Assembly (NCBI GenBank): GCA_040387555.1
Contig: JAZKDO010000009.1
Coordinates: 26,326-90,325 of the forward strand
Source of the DNA: UBA4416 sp040387555
GTDB taxonomy: Bacteria > Bacteroidota > Bacteroidia > B-17B0 > Aurantibacillaceae
Direction: 5' to 3'
Length of the DNA stretch: 64,000 nt
The notes under the pieces were generated by a model. It was not told the DNA's origin, made no database searches, and saw only the letters and a program-made list of their open reading frames with translations. The position numbers and the translations under genes were made by a program. Positions 53,672 through 62,427 of this stretch are shown here, in pieces; the stretch's first letter is position 1, and each line of letters starts with the position of its first letter.

Positions 53672-53860
53672 ATGAAAAACGGAGTAGTAAAATTTTACAA
53701 CGAAGCAAAAGGTTTCGGATTTATTAAAGAAGAAAATGGCCCAGAGATCTTTGTTCATGCAACAGGTTTACAAGAAGAAATTCGTGAAAACGACGAGGTT
53801 GTATTTGACGTGCAAGAAGGTAAAAAAGGATTAAACGCAGTTAACGTTAAGTTAGCTTAA
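53672..53860 (+). CDS. Cold-shock domain protein, copy 1
   Basis: 62 residues forming one cold-shock domain that binds single-stranded RNA/DNA. RNP1 is 'KGFGFI' and RNP2 'IFVHAT' (usually VFVHFS). The start 'MKNGVVKFYNEAKGFGFIK' is standard. It differs from the gene 42 bases downstream in only two residues (E22/D and E41/N), and the first 45 bases of the coding sequences are nearly identical, so this is a recent tandem duplication. Confidence 0.95.
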   Translation: MKNGVVKFYNEAKGFGFIKEENGPEIFVHATGLQEEIRENDEVVFDVQEGKKGLNAVNVKLA

Positions 53861-53902
53861 TCCATTAATTAAAATAAAAAATAACAATATAAAATATATA
53901 TT

Positions 53903-54091
53903 ATGAAAAACGGAGTAGTAAAATTTTACAACGAAGCAAAAGGTTTTGGATTTATTAAAGAAGATAACGGACCAGAAATTTTTGTTCACGCAACAGGTTT
54001 ACAAGAAGAAATTCGCGAAAACGATAACGTTGTATTTGACGTTCAAGAAGGAAAAAAAGGATTAAATGCAGTTAACGTTAAGTTAGCTTAA
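53903..54091 (+). CDS. Cold-shock domain protein, copy 2
   Basis: 62 residues, near twin of the upstream gene with Asp22 ('IKEDNG') and Asn41 ('ENDNVV'). RNP motifs are unchanged. Both copies share an A-rich untranslated stretch before the ATG. A strong bidirectional terminator follows, so a helicase-csp-csp transcript would end here. Confidence 0.95.
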   Translation: MKNGVVKFYNEAKGFGFIKEDNGPEIFVHATGLQEEIRENDNVVFDVQEGKKGLNAVNVKLA

Positions 54092-54111
54092 TTTAAATTC
54101 TAATACAAATA

Positions 54112-54147
54112 AAAAAACCTCGCTGATTTCAGCGAGGTTTTTTTATT
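54112..54147. terminator. Bidirectional terminator after the cold-shock genes
   Basis: AACCTCGCTG and CAGCGAGGTT pair around ATTT, with A and T runs on both sides. It serves the cold-shock genes on the plus strand and the gene at 54143-54535 on the minus strand. Confidence 0.92.
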
Positions 54148-54535
54148 TGATCAAACTTAATAACCATTCCATTCCATGATCTTCGCTATCAAACGCTTTA
54201 CTTGGCTTTGGTGGCTTATTAAATTTTAAATAAAATTGCATCAAAATTCTTTGTCCCAAATTCAAAACCACTAAAGCGTCTCCCAAAGTATACATTTGGC
54301 CTTCAGGACTTGCTGAAAAATCCCGTGATTCAGGTAGAAAATGAGTGTGATAGCCCGGTACCATCAAGACCGCTGCTTCTTTTCCACCACTTAATTCACC
54401 AATAGCATGATTAATACCTCTACACTCTTTTAATCCAATAATAACTTCATCAAACATTTCCACTCTAACAATTTTATTGTCTAACAATTGAACTCGTGCG
54501 TACTCTAATTCAATTTCTTTAACACTTTCAATCAT
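54143..54535 (-). CDS. Conserved hypothetical protein, possible STAS/SpoIIAA-like fold
   Basis: 130 residues from the ATG at 54535, which lies nine bases after the stop of the upstream gene. The frame is open to 54604, but that start would overlap the upstream gene by 61 bases. The alternation 'ARVQLLDNKIVRVEMFDEVIIGLKECRGINHAIGELSGGKEAAVLMVPG' is alpha/beta and reminiscent of small STAS-like or DUF-type Bacteroidota proteins. No catalytic motif seen. Being in one operon with the persulfide dioxygenase, it may share its regulation. Confidence 0.65.
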   Translation of the reverse strand: MIESVKEIELEYARVQLLDNKIVRVEMFDEVIIGLKECRGINHAIGELSGGKEAAVLMVPGYHTHFLPESRDFSASPEGQMYTLGDALVVLNLGQRILMQFYLKFNKPPKPSKAFDSEDHGMEWLLSLIK

Positions 54536-54543
54536 TGGCCGTT

Positions 54544-55989
54544 TTATTTGAATAAATTCACAATTGAATCTTTCCAGCTTTTTTTTGGCTGAGTTGAGGG
54601 GCAAACAAATTCGGTGGTTTTTGCATCTGTTTTCTGAATGGCGCTATAGCCACCTGCAATATCAACTAAATTTGTATAACCATTTCTTTTAAGCAGAGAA
54701 GCGGCTATCATACTTCTATAACCACCAGCACAATGAATGTGATACTCTTTTTCTTTGGAAAGGAAATTCTGCCAGTCAGTAATAAAATCCAACGGATTTG
54801 AAGCAATATCCATTAAATGGCTAGCCTCGTATTCTCCCGGTTTTCTTACATCCAAAATATTTAATGAACCCTTTTTTAGTTTCTCGGAAAATTCTGTTGC
54901 AGAAATTGATGTAATAGAGGAGGTTTGATTCCCATCCTGCTTCCAGGTATCTAATCCGCCCGTAATGTATCCAACACAATTATCATAACCCACGCGGCTT
55001 AATCGCATAACCGTTTCTTCTTCACGTCCTGAAGGTGTCACTAATATAATAGGTTGTTTTAAGTCAGTGATCAGGGCTCCCACCCAGGGAGCAAATTGCC
55101 CATCAATACCAATAAACACAGAATTAGGAATGTGTTCCTTGGCAAATTCTTGTGGTTTTCTAACATCTAAAATAATCGCTTTTGTTGTGTCAAGCAAATG
55201 CTTTACTTCTTTGGCATCTAAGGATTTAGTCCCTTTCTGAGTTACATTGTCATAATTATCGTATCCAAATTTATTTAACTGAGCATTTTTTGCAAAATAC
55301 TGTGGTGCGGGTAATATTCCGGTTGTCAATTCTTTGATAAATTCATTCCTTGTTAATTTGCCAAGTGCGTAATTGGTCTTCTTTTGATTGCCTAATAAGT
55401 CAAATGTTTCCTTGCTCATATTCTTACCACACGCTGAACCAGCGCCATGAGCCGGGTAGACAATCACATCATCAGGTAATGTCATAATTTTTTTATGTAA
55501 AGAATCATAAAGCATTCCAGCCAGGTCTTCCTGAGTGAGATCAGATTTAATTGCCAGATCTGGCCTTCCCACATCCCCAATGAATAAAGTATCTCCGGAA
55601 AAAATACAGTGAGGTTTTTTATTCTCATCTAATAATAAATACGTTGTGGATTCTAATGTATGTCCGGGAGTATGAAGTGCCTTGATGGTTAATTTTCCAA
55701 TTTTGAATTCCTGGTTATCCTGAGCAATCGTACTCTTAAACTCTGTATGAGCGTTTGGTCCGAATACAATATCAGCGCCTGTATTTTTAGCGAGATCAAC
55801 ATGACCAGAAACGAAATCTGCATGAAAATGTGTTTCAAAAATATATTTGATTTTAGAGTTGTTTTTTGCAGCTAGATCTACGTATGGTTTATATTCCCTT
55901 AAAGGATCAATTACTGCTGCTTCTCCTTCTGATTGAATGAAATAAGCACCTTGTGCCAAACAGCTGGTATATAATTGTTCTACTAACAT
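54544..55989 (-). CDS. CstB-like persulfide dioxygenase fused to two rhodanese domains
   Basis: 481 residues. Residues 1-240 are a metallo-beta-lactamase domain of the ETHE1/persulfide dioxygenase branch: 'THFHADFVSGH' (H54, H56, D58), 'LHTPGHTLES', 'IFSGDTLFIGDVGRPD', 'VYPAHGAGSACG'. The first rhodanese domain (about 275-365, 'IILDVRKPQEFAKEHIPN') lacks the catalytic Cys: the loop reads 'TPSGRE'. The second (about 380-460, 'NILDVRKPGEYEASHL') has Cys420 in 'HCAGGYRS'. This is the layout of S. aureus CstB, which turns persulfides into thiosulfate. It likely detoxifies sulfide and persulfides in the cytoplasm; no sqr gene is nearby. Confidence 0.9.
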   Translation of the reverse strand: MLVEQLYTSCLAQGAYFIQSEGEAAVIDPLREYKPYVDLAAKNNSKIKYIFETHFHADFVSGHVDLAKNTGADIVFGPNAHTEFKSTIAQDNQEFKIGKLTIKALHTPGHTLESTTYLLLDENKKPHCIFSGDTLFIGDVGRPDLAIKSDLTQEDLAGMLYDSLHKKIMTLPDDVIVYPAHGAGSACGKNMSKETFDLLGNQKKTNYALGKLTRNEFIKELTTGILPAPQYFAKNAQLNKFGYDNYDNVTQKGTKSLDAKEVKHLLDTTKAIILDVRKPQEFAKEHIPNSVFIGIDGQFAPWVGALITDLKQPIILVTPSGREEETVMRLSRVGYDNCVGYITGGLDTWKQDGNQTSSITSISATEFSEKLKKGSLNILDVRKPGEYEASHLMDIASNPLDFITDWQNFLSKEKEYHIHCAGGYRSMIAASLLKRNGYTNLVDIAGGYSAIQKTDAKTTEFVCPSTQPKKSWKDSIVNLFK

Positions 55990-56015
55990 GGTTGATTTTT
56001 TAGAATGGTAAAATT

Positions 56016-56052
56016 ACAAAAAAAGTGCATTATTATTTACTAATAATGCACT
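56016..56052 (-). terminator. Terminator after the S41 protease gene
   Basis: AGTGCATTATTA pairs perfectly with TAATAATGCACT (12 bp). On the minus strand the stem is followed by a run of seven T. Confidence 0.88.
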
Positions 56053-56074
56053 CTCTGATAAGAATCATAAAGGA

Positions 56075-58150
56075 TTATTTCATATCGTTAATAACGTTTG
56101 AAGCTTCAAAAATATAATTATCCTTTTGAATATTTCCCACCCATTTCATCTCGCAATTTAATTTGGTAGTGTCGCTTTTTAATACTTCCTGATCATAGTT
56201 AGGTAACTCTGCTGAGAAGCTTTTAATATTAACTTTCAAATCATCATATTTTTTAAAAGATTCACGAAGTTGCTTTTGTTCAGCTCTGAATTTCTCTAAA
56301 TTCAAATTATATTTTGTATCGTCCTTTTTTGCTTTTAGTTCTTTTGATTCTGTCTCTATCAATTTAAAAGCAGTACTGATTTTCGTCCTTTCAGAACTTC
56401 CTTTTTTTACTTTGGAATAATTAATATCCGTGTATTCAGTATAGGTTGCTTTGATGATTTCATCCCAGGCCATTGGATAATCCAATTCTTTTTCACCTAC
56501 TTCAATAAAAGCATAGGGGTCTGGTAATACAACGTCCGGCATAACACCTTTTAATTGCGTAGCGCCACCATTGATTCTATAAAATTTTTGATTCGTTATT
56601 TTTACTTCTCCTAAAGGCCTGATAGTATCAAATTGAGGTAAAAGATATTGATCTAAATTATAGAACGATTGCACGGTTCCTTTACCAAAACTTTGCGTCC
56701 CGATAATTACACCTCTTTTATAATCCTGAATAGCAGCAGCTAAAATTTCCGACGCGGAGGCACTACCATGGTTTACCATAATAGCTAAAGGGCCATCCCA
56801 GGTAACATCAGTATTTTTATCTTCCATTACATGCACTTTGCCCGTTTTATCTTTTACCTGAACAATTGGTCCTTTTGGAATAAATAAACCAGCCATATCT
56901 ACAACTTCCTGAAGTGAACCACCACCATTATCCCTTAAGTCAACAATAATTCCTTCAACGCCCTGAGCTTTTAATTTTTCAATTTCTTTTTTCATATCTG
57001 CGGAGCAACGATGAGCACCATTCCTGGTGAAATCAGCATAAAACATCGGTAAATAAATATACCCGATTTTCTTTTTGTTGCTCAAAACAGCTGACTTTGC
57101 GTATGTTTCCTCAATTTCAATCACATCTCTGATTATTGGAATTACTTTAAAAGAAGCATCCGGTTTTTTCACAGTCAGTCGTACTTCTGTACCTTTTTTC
57201 CCCTTAATTAAATCAATAGCGTCATCCATATCCATATTAGTAATATCAACAGGTTCATTCGTCCCTTGCGCAACTTTATGAATTTCATCTCCGGCTTTTA
57301 ATTCCCCTTGTTTAAATGACGGAGAACCAACAATAATTTCTGAAACCTTTAAAATCCCATCTTTGGATTGCAGTCTTGCGCCAATGCCTTCAAACTGCCC
57401 GCTCATACTTTGATCGAATTTCTTTTTTTCTTTAGGAGCAAAATATTCCGTGTGCGGATCATATAAACCTGTTATTGTATTAATATAAGTTGAAAAACGA
57501 TCTCTGGCTGTTAGTTTATTTAAACGTTTGAACCAATCAACATTTGCTTTTAATGTTTTTCTTCTTGCGTCAACTTCTAAACTGTCAAAAGTTTTTTCAA
57601 TAAAAATAGTATCCTTTTTTGCCTTAGCTTTCTCCTGCCCTGTAAGCATTTCATCCAACCTTGCTATCGTTTGGTATTTCAACATTTTTTTCCACTCTGT
57701 TTTCAAATCTTCATCAGTTAAAGCAAATTTTATTTTTTCACCGTCTGTTTCATATTCTTCCTCTGTCGTGTAATTAAATGGCGCAGCTAAAATTTCTTTG
57801 CTCCAGCTTTCTTTTTCTTTAATGCGTTTCGCAATGATTTCTGCTGATAGTTTATAAAATTCAAATGAACCGTTATTCACTTCATCATCAATATCTTTCT
57901 TGTATTTACTTAAAGCATCAACATCAGACTGAAGTAGAAATTTTTTACTGATATCCAACCTCTTTACGTATAAATTGAAAGCTTTTTCACTGAAATTATC
58001 ATCCACCTTTAGAGGATTGTAATGAGCCTGATTTAAAACAGACATCAACATATCCTGAAGTATCTGATTTTTTTCGAACTGAAAAAACGTGAATGAAGAA
58101 AGTGATATTACTAAAAGGAAAAGGGCTGATTTTATGATTTTACGTCGCAT
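56075..58150 (-). CDS. C-terminal processing protease (Tsp/Prc, S41 family)
   Basis: 691 residues from the ATG at 58150; the TTG at 58159 lies inside a promoter-like element. Signal peptide MRRKIIKSALFLLVISLSSF. The N-terminal helical domain of Prc covers about 30-220. A PDZ domain follows (about 235-325, 'GIGARLQSKDGILKVSEIIVGSPSFKQGELKAGDEI'). The S41 domain shows the Ser in 'NHGSASASEILAAAIQDY' (about 462) and the Lys in 'GTQSFGKGTVQSF' (about 487), the Ser-Lys dyad. The C-terminal DUF3340-type helical region completes the Tsp layout. It is a periplasmic protease acting on C-termini and envelope proteins. Confidence 0.94.
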   Translation of the reverse strand: MRRKIIKSALFLLVISLSSFTFFQFEKNQILQDMLMSVLNQAHYNPLKVDDNFSEKAFNLYVKRLDISKKFLLQSDVDALSKYKKDIDDEVNNGSFEFYKLSAEIIAKRIKEKESWSKEILAAPFNYTTEEEYETDGEKIKFALTDEDLKTEWKKMLKYQTIARLDEMLTGQEKAKAKKDTIFIEKTFDSLEVDARRKTLKANVDWFKRLNKLTARDRFSTYINTITGLYDPHTEYFAPKEKKKFDQSMSGQFEGIGARLQSKDGILKVSEIIVGSPSFKQGELKAGDEIHKVAQGTNEPVDITNMDMDDAIDLIKGKKGTEVRLTVKKPDASFKVIPIIRDVIEIEETYAKSAVLSNKKKIGYIYLPMFYADFTRNGAHRCSADMKKEIEKLKAQGVEGIIVDLRDNGGGSLQEVVDMAGLFIPKGPIVQVKDKTGKVHVMEDKNTDVTWDGPLAIMVNHGSASASEILAAAIQDYKRGVIIGTQSFGKGTVQSFYNLDQYLLPQFDTIRPLGEVKITNQKFYRINGGATQLKGVMPDVVLPDPYAFIEVGEKELDYPMAWDEIIKATYTEYTDINYSKVKKGSSERTKISTAFKLIETESKELKAKKDDTKYNLNLEKFRAEQKQLRESFKKYDDLKVNIKSFSAELPNYDQEVLKSDTTKLNCEMKWVGNIQKDNYIFEASNVINDMK

Positions 58151-58156
58151 AGTAAG

Positions 58157-58164
58157 CAAATTTA
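58157..58164 (-). promoter_or_regulatory. -7 element abutting the start of the S41 protease gene
   Basis: On the minus strand TAAATTTG, six bases before the ATG at 58150; a transcript from it would be leaderless or nearly so. Confidence 0.45.
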
Positions 58165-58306
58165 AGAGTAAATTCTGACAGTAATATTAAGTATTATAAC
58201 GGATATTGCCCGTTAGTAACATTAATTTATTGTTTAAACTTTGTTAATTCAAGGTATTTCTAAACTATTACATTTACCACTCATTTTATTAAACTTTTTT
58301 TGTGCC

Positions 58307-59365
58307 ATGATAGATTTTACACGTTCCGAATTATCAGATTTTGTTATACATTTCGTAGGAAATAAAGGTTTAGGTGAAGAATTAACTTTAAGTGAAAAAG
58401 AAATAAGAATTAACGATGATTTTTTGAAAGATACAGTCATGCGTTATTTAACATCGCCTTTTAAGACGGATATATTTTATCAGTTCAAATCAAAAAATGA
58501 AATGCATTACCATGATGTGAAAAGTTATGTTGCCGATGTCTTCTCCTCTCAAAAGAATTTTATTGAAAGTAGTAAGAAAATTGCTGAGCATCTGTATAAT
58601 CAATCCATGCATCCTAAAATTAAAGGAGGGGAATTTTACACCTGTTATTTTAAGGACTGTAATGTGGATGGCGTAATATGCGATGCTGTTGGCTTATTTA
58701 AAACAGAGAATAAAGATACGTATCTGAAAGTATTTCAGCATATGGATAATTTTGATGTGGAATGTGACAATGGGATAAACATTAATAAATTAGACAAAGG
58801 GTGTATAATTTTTAATACTGAATCTGAAAAAGGATACAAAGTGAGCATTGTAGATACCAATAATAAAATTGCGGACTGTGCTTTTTATTGGGTGGAAGAT
58901 TTTTTGAATACGAAAATGAAGGAAAATGCTTATTTCCATACCTCCAATTTTATTGATACCTGCAAGGGCTTTTGCGAAGAGGTTTTAACCGAACAAAATA
59001 ATGTAACCAAACAGGATCAAATGATGATGCTTAATAAAAGCACCAGTTTTTTTAAAGAAAAAGATAAGTTTGATATTAATGAATTTGAAAAAGAAATCCT
59101 TCCACAGCCTGAATTAAAAGAGGCTTTCAAAGAATACAGACAAACTTATAACGACAAAATGGATTTAACCGCGATTGATGATTTTGAAATTTCGCCAACT
59201 GCAGTAAAGAAAAATCAAAAATTCATGAAAAGCGTTGTTAAACTGGATAAAAATTTCCACATATATGTTCATGGCCGCCATGATTATGTTGAAAAAGGGT
59301 ATGACGAAGAAAAAGGGCTGAAATTTTATAAGCTGTTTTACACCAATGAAGATTTGGGTAATTAA
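58307..59365 (+). CDS. Nucleoid-associated protein (NdpA/YejK family)
   Basis: 352 residues from the ATG at 58307 (MIDFTRSELSDFVIHFVGNKG). An in-frame TTG at 58241 would add a hydrophobic leader that the cytoplasmic family does not have. Family features are 'SEKEIRINDDFLKDTVMRYLTSPF', 'MHPKIKGGEFYTCYFKDCNVDGVICDAVGLFKTENKDTYLKV' and 'KADCAFYWVEDFL'-type blocks, and the basic end 'NFHIYVHGRHDYVEKGYDEEKGLKFYKLFY'. The E. coli homolog YejK is found on the nucleoid; its role is not well known. Divergent from the S41 gene, with about 150 bases between. Confidence 0.87.
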   Translation: MIDFTRSELSDFVIHFVGNKGLGEELTLSEKEIRINDDFLKDTVMRYLTSPFKTDIFYQFKSKNEMHYHDVKSYVADVFSSQKNFIESSKKIAEHLYNQSMHPKIKGGEFYTCYFKDCNVDGVICDAVGLFKTENKDTYLKVFQHMDNFDVECDNGININKLDKGCIIFNTESEKGYKVSIVDTNNKIADCAFYWVEDFLNTKMKENAYFHTSNFIDTCKGFCEEVLTEQNNVTKQDQMMMLNKSTSFFKEKDKFDINEFEKEILPQPELKEAFKEYRQTYNDKMDLTAIDDFEISPTAVKKNQKFMKSVVKLDKNFHIYVHGRHDYVEKGYDEEKGLKFYKLFYTNEDLGN

Positions 59366-59446
59366 CAATCAAGTCTTCATTCTTTTTATTGCTTTAAAAT
59401 TGATTTTTGGATATATTATCTATCTTAGCTTCGAAAAATTGAAGGT

Positions 59447-60400
59447 TTGAGTAAAAGAAATTGCTTTTTTGTTTTAGTAGTTACAATTATATGTTGTGAG
59501 TATGTGACTGCGCAGGGTTATGTAAGACCAAACGCCTGGAAAAAATTCAGAAGAGAGGTAGTTTTTCAAATTGGTGCAGCAGGGTTTTTAGGGGATTTAG
59601 GTGGAAGAGACAAAACAGGAACTGATTATAGTCCGGTTGATCTTGAATTTGCTCTCACCAGACCAGCTGTGAGTGCTGGTTATCGAATGAAATTTAACAA
59701 AAACATTAATTGGTTTTCAAGTATTAATTATTTGGTATTAGCGGGTGATGATAAATTAACGAACGAAATTTATCGTAATAATCGGAATTTAAATTTCAAA
59801 ACCAATGTCTTTGAATTATCTACCAGAATTGAATTTGGAATATCTTCTTTTAGGAGAACGGGCGTTTATAGTCTGAAAAAATCGTTAGGCCGAATGAGCA
59901 AACGTCAGGCTTTAGAATTAATTGGATTTGTTGGGGTTGGTGCATTTTATTTTAATCCTAAGGGAAAAAACCCAGAGACCGGTAAATGGGAAAAACTACA
60001 TAAATTACATACCGAAGGTCAGGGCTTACCAGGCGGACCTAAACAGTATAAACGTGTTTCTATAAGTTTGCCTATAGGTATTTGCGTTCATTATATGTTA
60101 GATAAATTATGGTCGGTTGGTTTAGAGTTTAGTTATCGAAAGACATTTACAGATTATATAGATGATGTAAGTACCACGTATTATGATAAAACGGCTTTAC
60201 AGGAAGCTTATGGTGAAACTTCTGTACTGATGTCTGATCCCAACAAGGGCGATATTTATGGTGCAAGTTCACCAAATGCGGATGGTTCAAGGGCTCAAAG
60301 AGGGGATATTCAAAAAGATTCTTATGCTACTATTCAGATTACAGTTGGCCGCTTTTTCCCTCCAAAACATGGAAGAACTAAGTTAAGGTCTAAATTCTAA
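59447..60400 (+). CDS. PorG/DUF6089-like outer membrane beta-barrel protein, copy 1
   Basis: 317 residues. TTG start at 59447 gives the signal peptide MSKRNCFFVLVVTIICCEYVTAQ; no ATG serves. The mature protein has eight or more amphipathic strands: 'REVVFQIGAAGFLGDLGG', 'ALTRPAVSAGYRMKFNKNINWFSSINYL', 'LIGFVGVGAFYFNPKG', 'WSVGLEFSYRKTFTDYIDDVS'. It ends '...FFPPKHGRTKLRSKF'. The start strand with 'FLGDLGG' is typical of the DUF6089 group, which includes the T9SS component PorG. The following gene is a paralog of equal length. T9SS function is possible, not shown. Confidence 0.78.
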   Translation: MSKRNCFFVLVVTIICCEYVTAQGYVRPNAWKKFRREVVFQIGAAGFLGDLGGRDKTGTDYSPVDLEFALTRPAVSAGYRMKFNKNINWFSSINYLVLAGDDKLTNEIYRNNRNLNFKTNVFELSTRIEFGISSFRRTGVYSLKKSLGRMSKRQALELIGFVGVGAFYFNPKGKNPETGKWEKLHKLHTEGQGLPGGPKQYKRVSISLPIGICVHYMLDKLWSVGLEFSYRKTFTDYIDDVSTTYYDKTALQEAYGETSVLMSDPNKGDIYGASSPNADGSRAQRGDIQKDSYATIQITVGRFFPPKHGRTKLRSKF

Positions 60401-60544
60401 ATTCCAAATTTTAGTTTAATCAGCAAAAAGCTTCTATAAATTTTACTTTTTAAAACATAAATTTAACATTTAACTTAAATTGTTTTTTCTTATATTTATC
60501 GTTTTAAAATTAGAAGTAAGAGAGTTAAGCTTTATATTATTATA

Positions 60545-61498
60545 ATGAATAAAAGACAATTATTATATTTTTTTATTTTTTCTACATTTTTTCTACAGAA
60601 TTTTTATTCTCAAAACTTTACACGTCCAAATGATTGGAAAAAGTATCGTAAAGAGGTAATTTTCATGGCAGGTGCTTCTGGTTTTTTAGGTGACTTGGGA
60701 GGAATGAATAAAATAGGTACAGATTTTAGTCCTGTTGATATTGAATTTGCATTAACGCGTCCAGCTTTAAGTATTGGTTACAGATACAAACTTGCAAAAA
60801 ATATTAATTGGCATAATAGTTTTAATTATCTATTAGTTGCAGGAGATGATAAGCTAACTTCAGAACAATTTCGTAATAATCGGAATTTGAATTTTAAATC
60901 AAATATTTTTGAAATAGCAACACGTATTGAAGTTTCTTTTTTCAATAGCAAAGTAGGACATCGATATGGCATTAAGAAAACACTTTCAAGACGTCATAAA
61001 GGCAGATCTCATGAATTTATTGGATTTATTGGTATAGGTGGGTTTTATTTTAATCCAAAAGGCAGAAACCCTTCAACAGGTCAGTTCGAAAAACTATACC
61101 CACTTCATACAGAAGGACAGGGATTACCGGGAGGACCAGCACAATATAAGCGCGTTGCTATTAGTATACCCATGGGAATTGCATGGAGAATGATTCTTAA
61201 TAAATTATGGTGTGTTGGTTTAGAGTTTAATTACAGAAAAACATTTACAGATTATATTGATGATGTACACGGAACGTATTATAATAAAACTGCTTTATTT
61301 GATGCATACGGTGCAAAATCTGTAGCATTAGCAGATCCTAGTTTAGGTGATATACCAAATGCCACAGCTCCAAATGGTGATGGAACCGGTGCGCAAAGAG
61401 GAGATAAGGAAAATGATAGTTACATGGGAATTCAAGTGACTGTTGGTCGATTTTTTCCACCTAAACGTAAGAAAACCAGATTACGGTCTAAATTCTAA
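60545..61498 (+). CDS. PorG/DUF6089-like outer membrane beta-barrel protein, copy 2
   Basis: 317 residues, exactly the length of the preceding paralog and co-linear with it throughout ('IFMAGASGFLGDLGGMNKIG', 'FTDYIDDVHGTYYNKTALFDAYG', ending 'FFPPKRKKTRLRSKF'). Signal peptide MNKRQLLYFFIFSTFFLQNFYSQ. The basic ending 'KxRLRSKF' is kept in both, suggesting a functional terminus. A TATATTTA element at 60491-60498 may give it its own promoter. Its stop TAA overlaps the stop TAG of the convergent inositol-phosphatase gene by three bases. Confidence 0.78.
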   Translation: MNKRQLLYFFIFSTFFLQNFYSQNFTRPNDWKKYRKEVIFMAGASGFLGDLGGMNKIGTDFSPVDIEFALTRPALSIGYRYKLAKNINWHNSFNYLLVAGDDKLTSEQFRNNRNLNFKSNIFEIATRIEVSFFNSKVGHRYGIKKTLSRRHKGRSHEFIGFIGIGGFYFNPKGRNPSTGQFEKLYPLHTEGQGLPGGPAQYKRVAISIPMGIAWRMILNKLWCVGLEFNYRKTFTDYIDDVHGTYYNKTALFDAYGAKSVALADPSLGDIPNATAPNGDGTGAQRGDKENDSYMGIQVTVGRFFPPKRKKTRLRSKF

Positions 61499-62289
61499 TT
61501 TGGTTTGAAGTTTTCATGGATTGTTTTTTCAAATACATCCTTTAGATGGTTATTAGTTGCCACTATTTCTTTTCCAAATAACCAATTTTGAGTCAAGTTA
61601 AAATCAGACACTGTCCCTCCGGCTTCTTTTACAATAAGCGCTCCTGCAGCAACATCCCATGGATTTAAATTATATTCAAAAAATGCATCAACCCTTCCGC
61701 ATGCCAAATAGCACAAATCAGCGGCAGCAGCACCAATTCTCCTGATACCATGGGTATTTTTCATAAAATAAGTAAGTGTTTTAATAAACGAATCCAGCCT
61801 TGAAAAATTATAAATAGGAAAGCCGGTGGCGATTAAGCTATCGCTTAAACTTTTGCGTTCGGAAACATTTATTTTAACATCATTTAAAAAAGCACCGCCA
61901 TTTTTGAACGCCCAAAAACATTCATCTTGCGCCACTTCATATACCACACCAATAATAACTTCTCCTTTATGTTCTAAAGCAATACTAACTGCATAACATG
62001 GTATTCCGTGAATAAAGTTGGTAGTTCCATCCAATGGATCAATTATCCAGTTATAATCTTTGATTTCAGATTTTGTATTTTCTTCAACAATAAAGCCTGC
62101 ATCGGGGAATATTAGTGCCAGCTTTTCCACTAATAATTTTTCAGAAGTCTTATCGACATAACTTACTAAATCATTCAATCCTTTTATTTCTACCTTATTA
62201 TAAGAAAAAGTTTGACGTTCTGTCCGGATGAATTCCCCTGCTAATTTTGCACAATCAACAACCTGTTTCGTAATATTTTGTAAATCCAT
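61495..62289 (-). CDS. Inositol monophosphatase family protein
   Basis: 264 residues. Mg-dependent phosphatase of the IMPase/SuhB family. Metal site: Glu70 in 'GFIVEENTKS', 'WIIDPLDGTTNF' (residues 81-92) and 'NPWDVAAGALIVKEAGG' near residue 210. 'RRIGAAAADLCYLACGRVDAFFEY' is the usual substrate-proximal block. It may act on inositol phosphates, or on histidinol phosphate or PAP; sequence alone does not tell which. Confidence 0.93.
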   Translation of the reverse strand: MDLQNITKQVVDCAKLAGEFIRTERQTFSYNKVEIKGLNDLVSYVDKTSEKLLVEKLALIFPDAGFIVEENTKSEIKDYNWIIDPLDGTTNFIHGIPCYAVSIALEHKGEVIIGVVYEVAQDECFWAFKNGGAFLNDVKINVSERKSLSDSLIATGFPIYNFSRLDSFIKTLTYFMKNTHGIRRIGAAAADLCYLACGRVDAFFEYNLNPWDVAAGALIVKEAGGTVSDFNLTQNWLFGKEIVATNNHLKDVFEKTIHENFKPN

Positions 62290-62427
62290 TTTATTAAAAT
62301 TATTTCGTAAAACTAACTATTCAAAATGAACCTTTAGCCAAAACAATATATTTACAATATCAGAAAACTTTAAAACAATATTTTGAAGTGATAAGGATTA
62401 TATATATTTTTCTAAAAAATTAATCTG

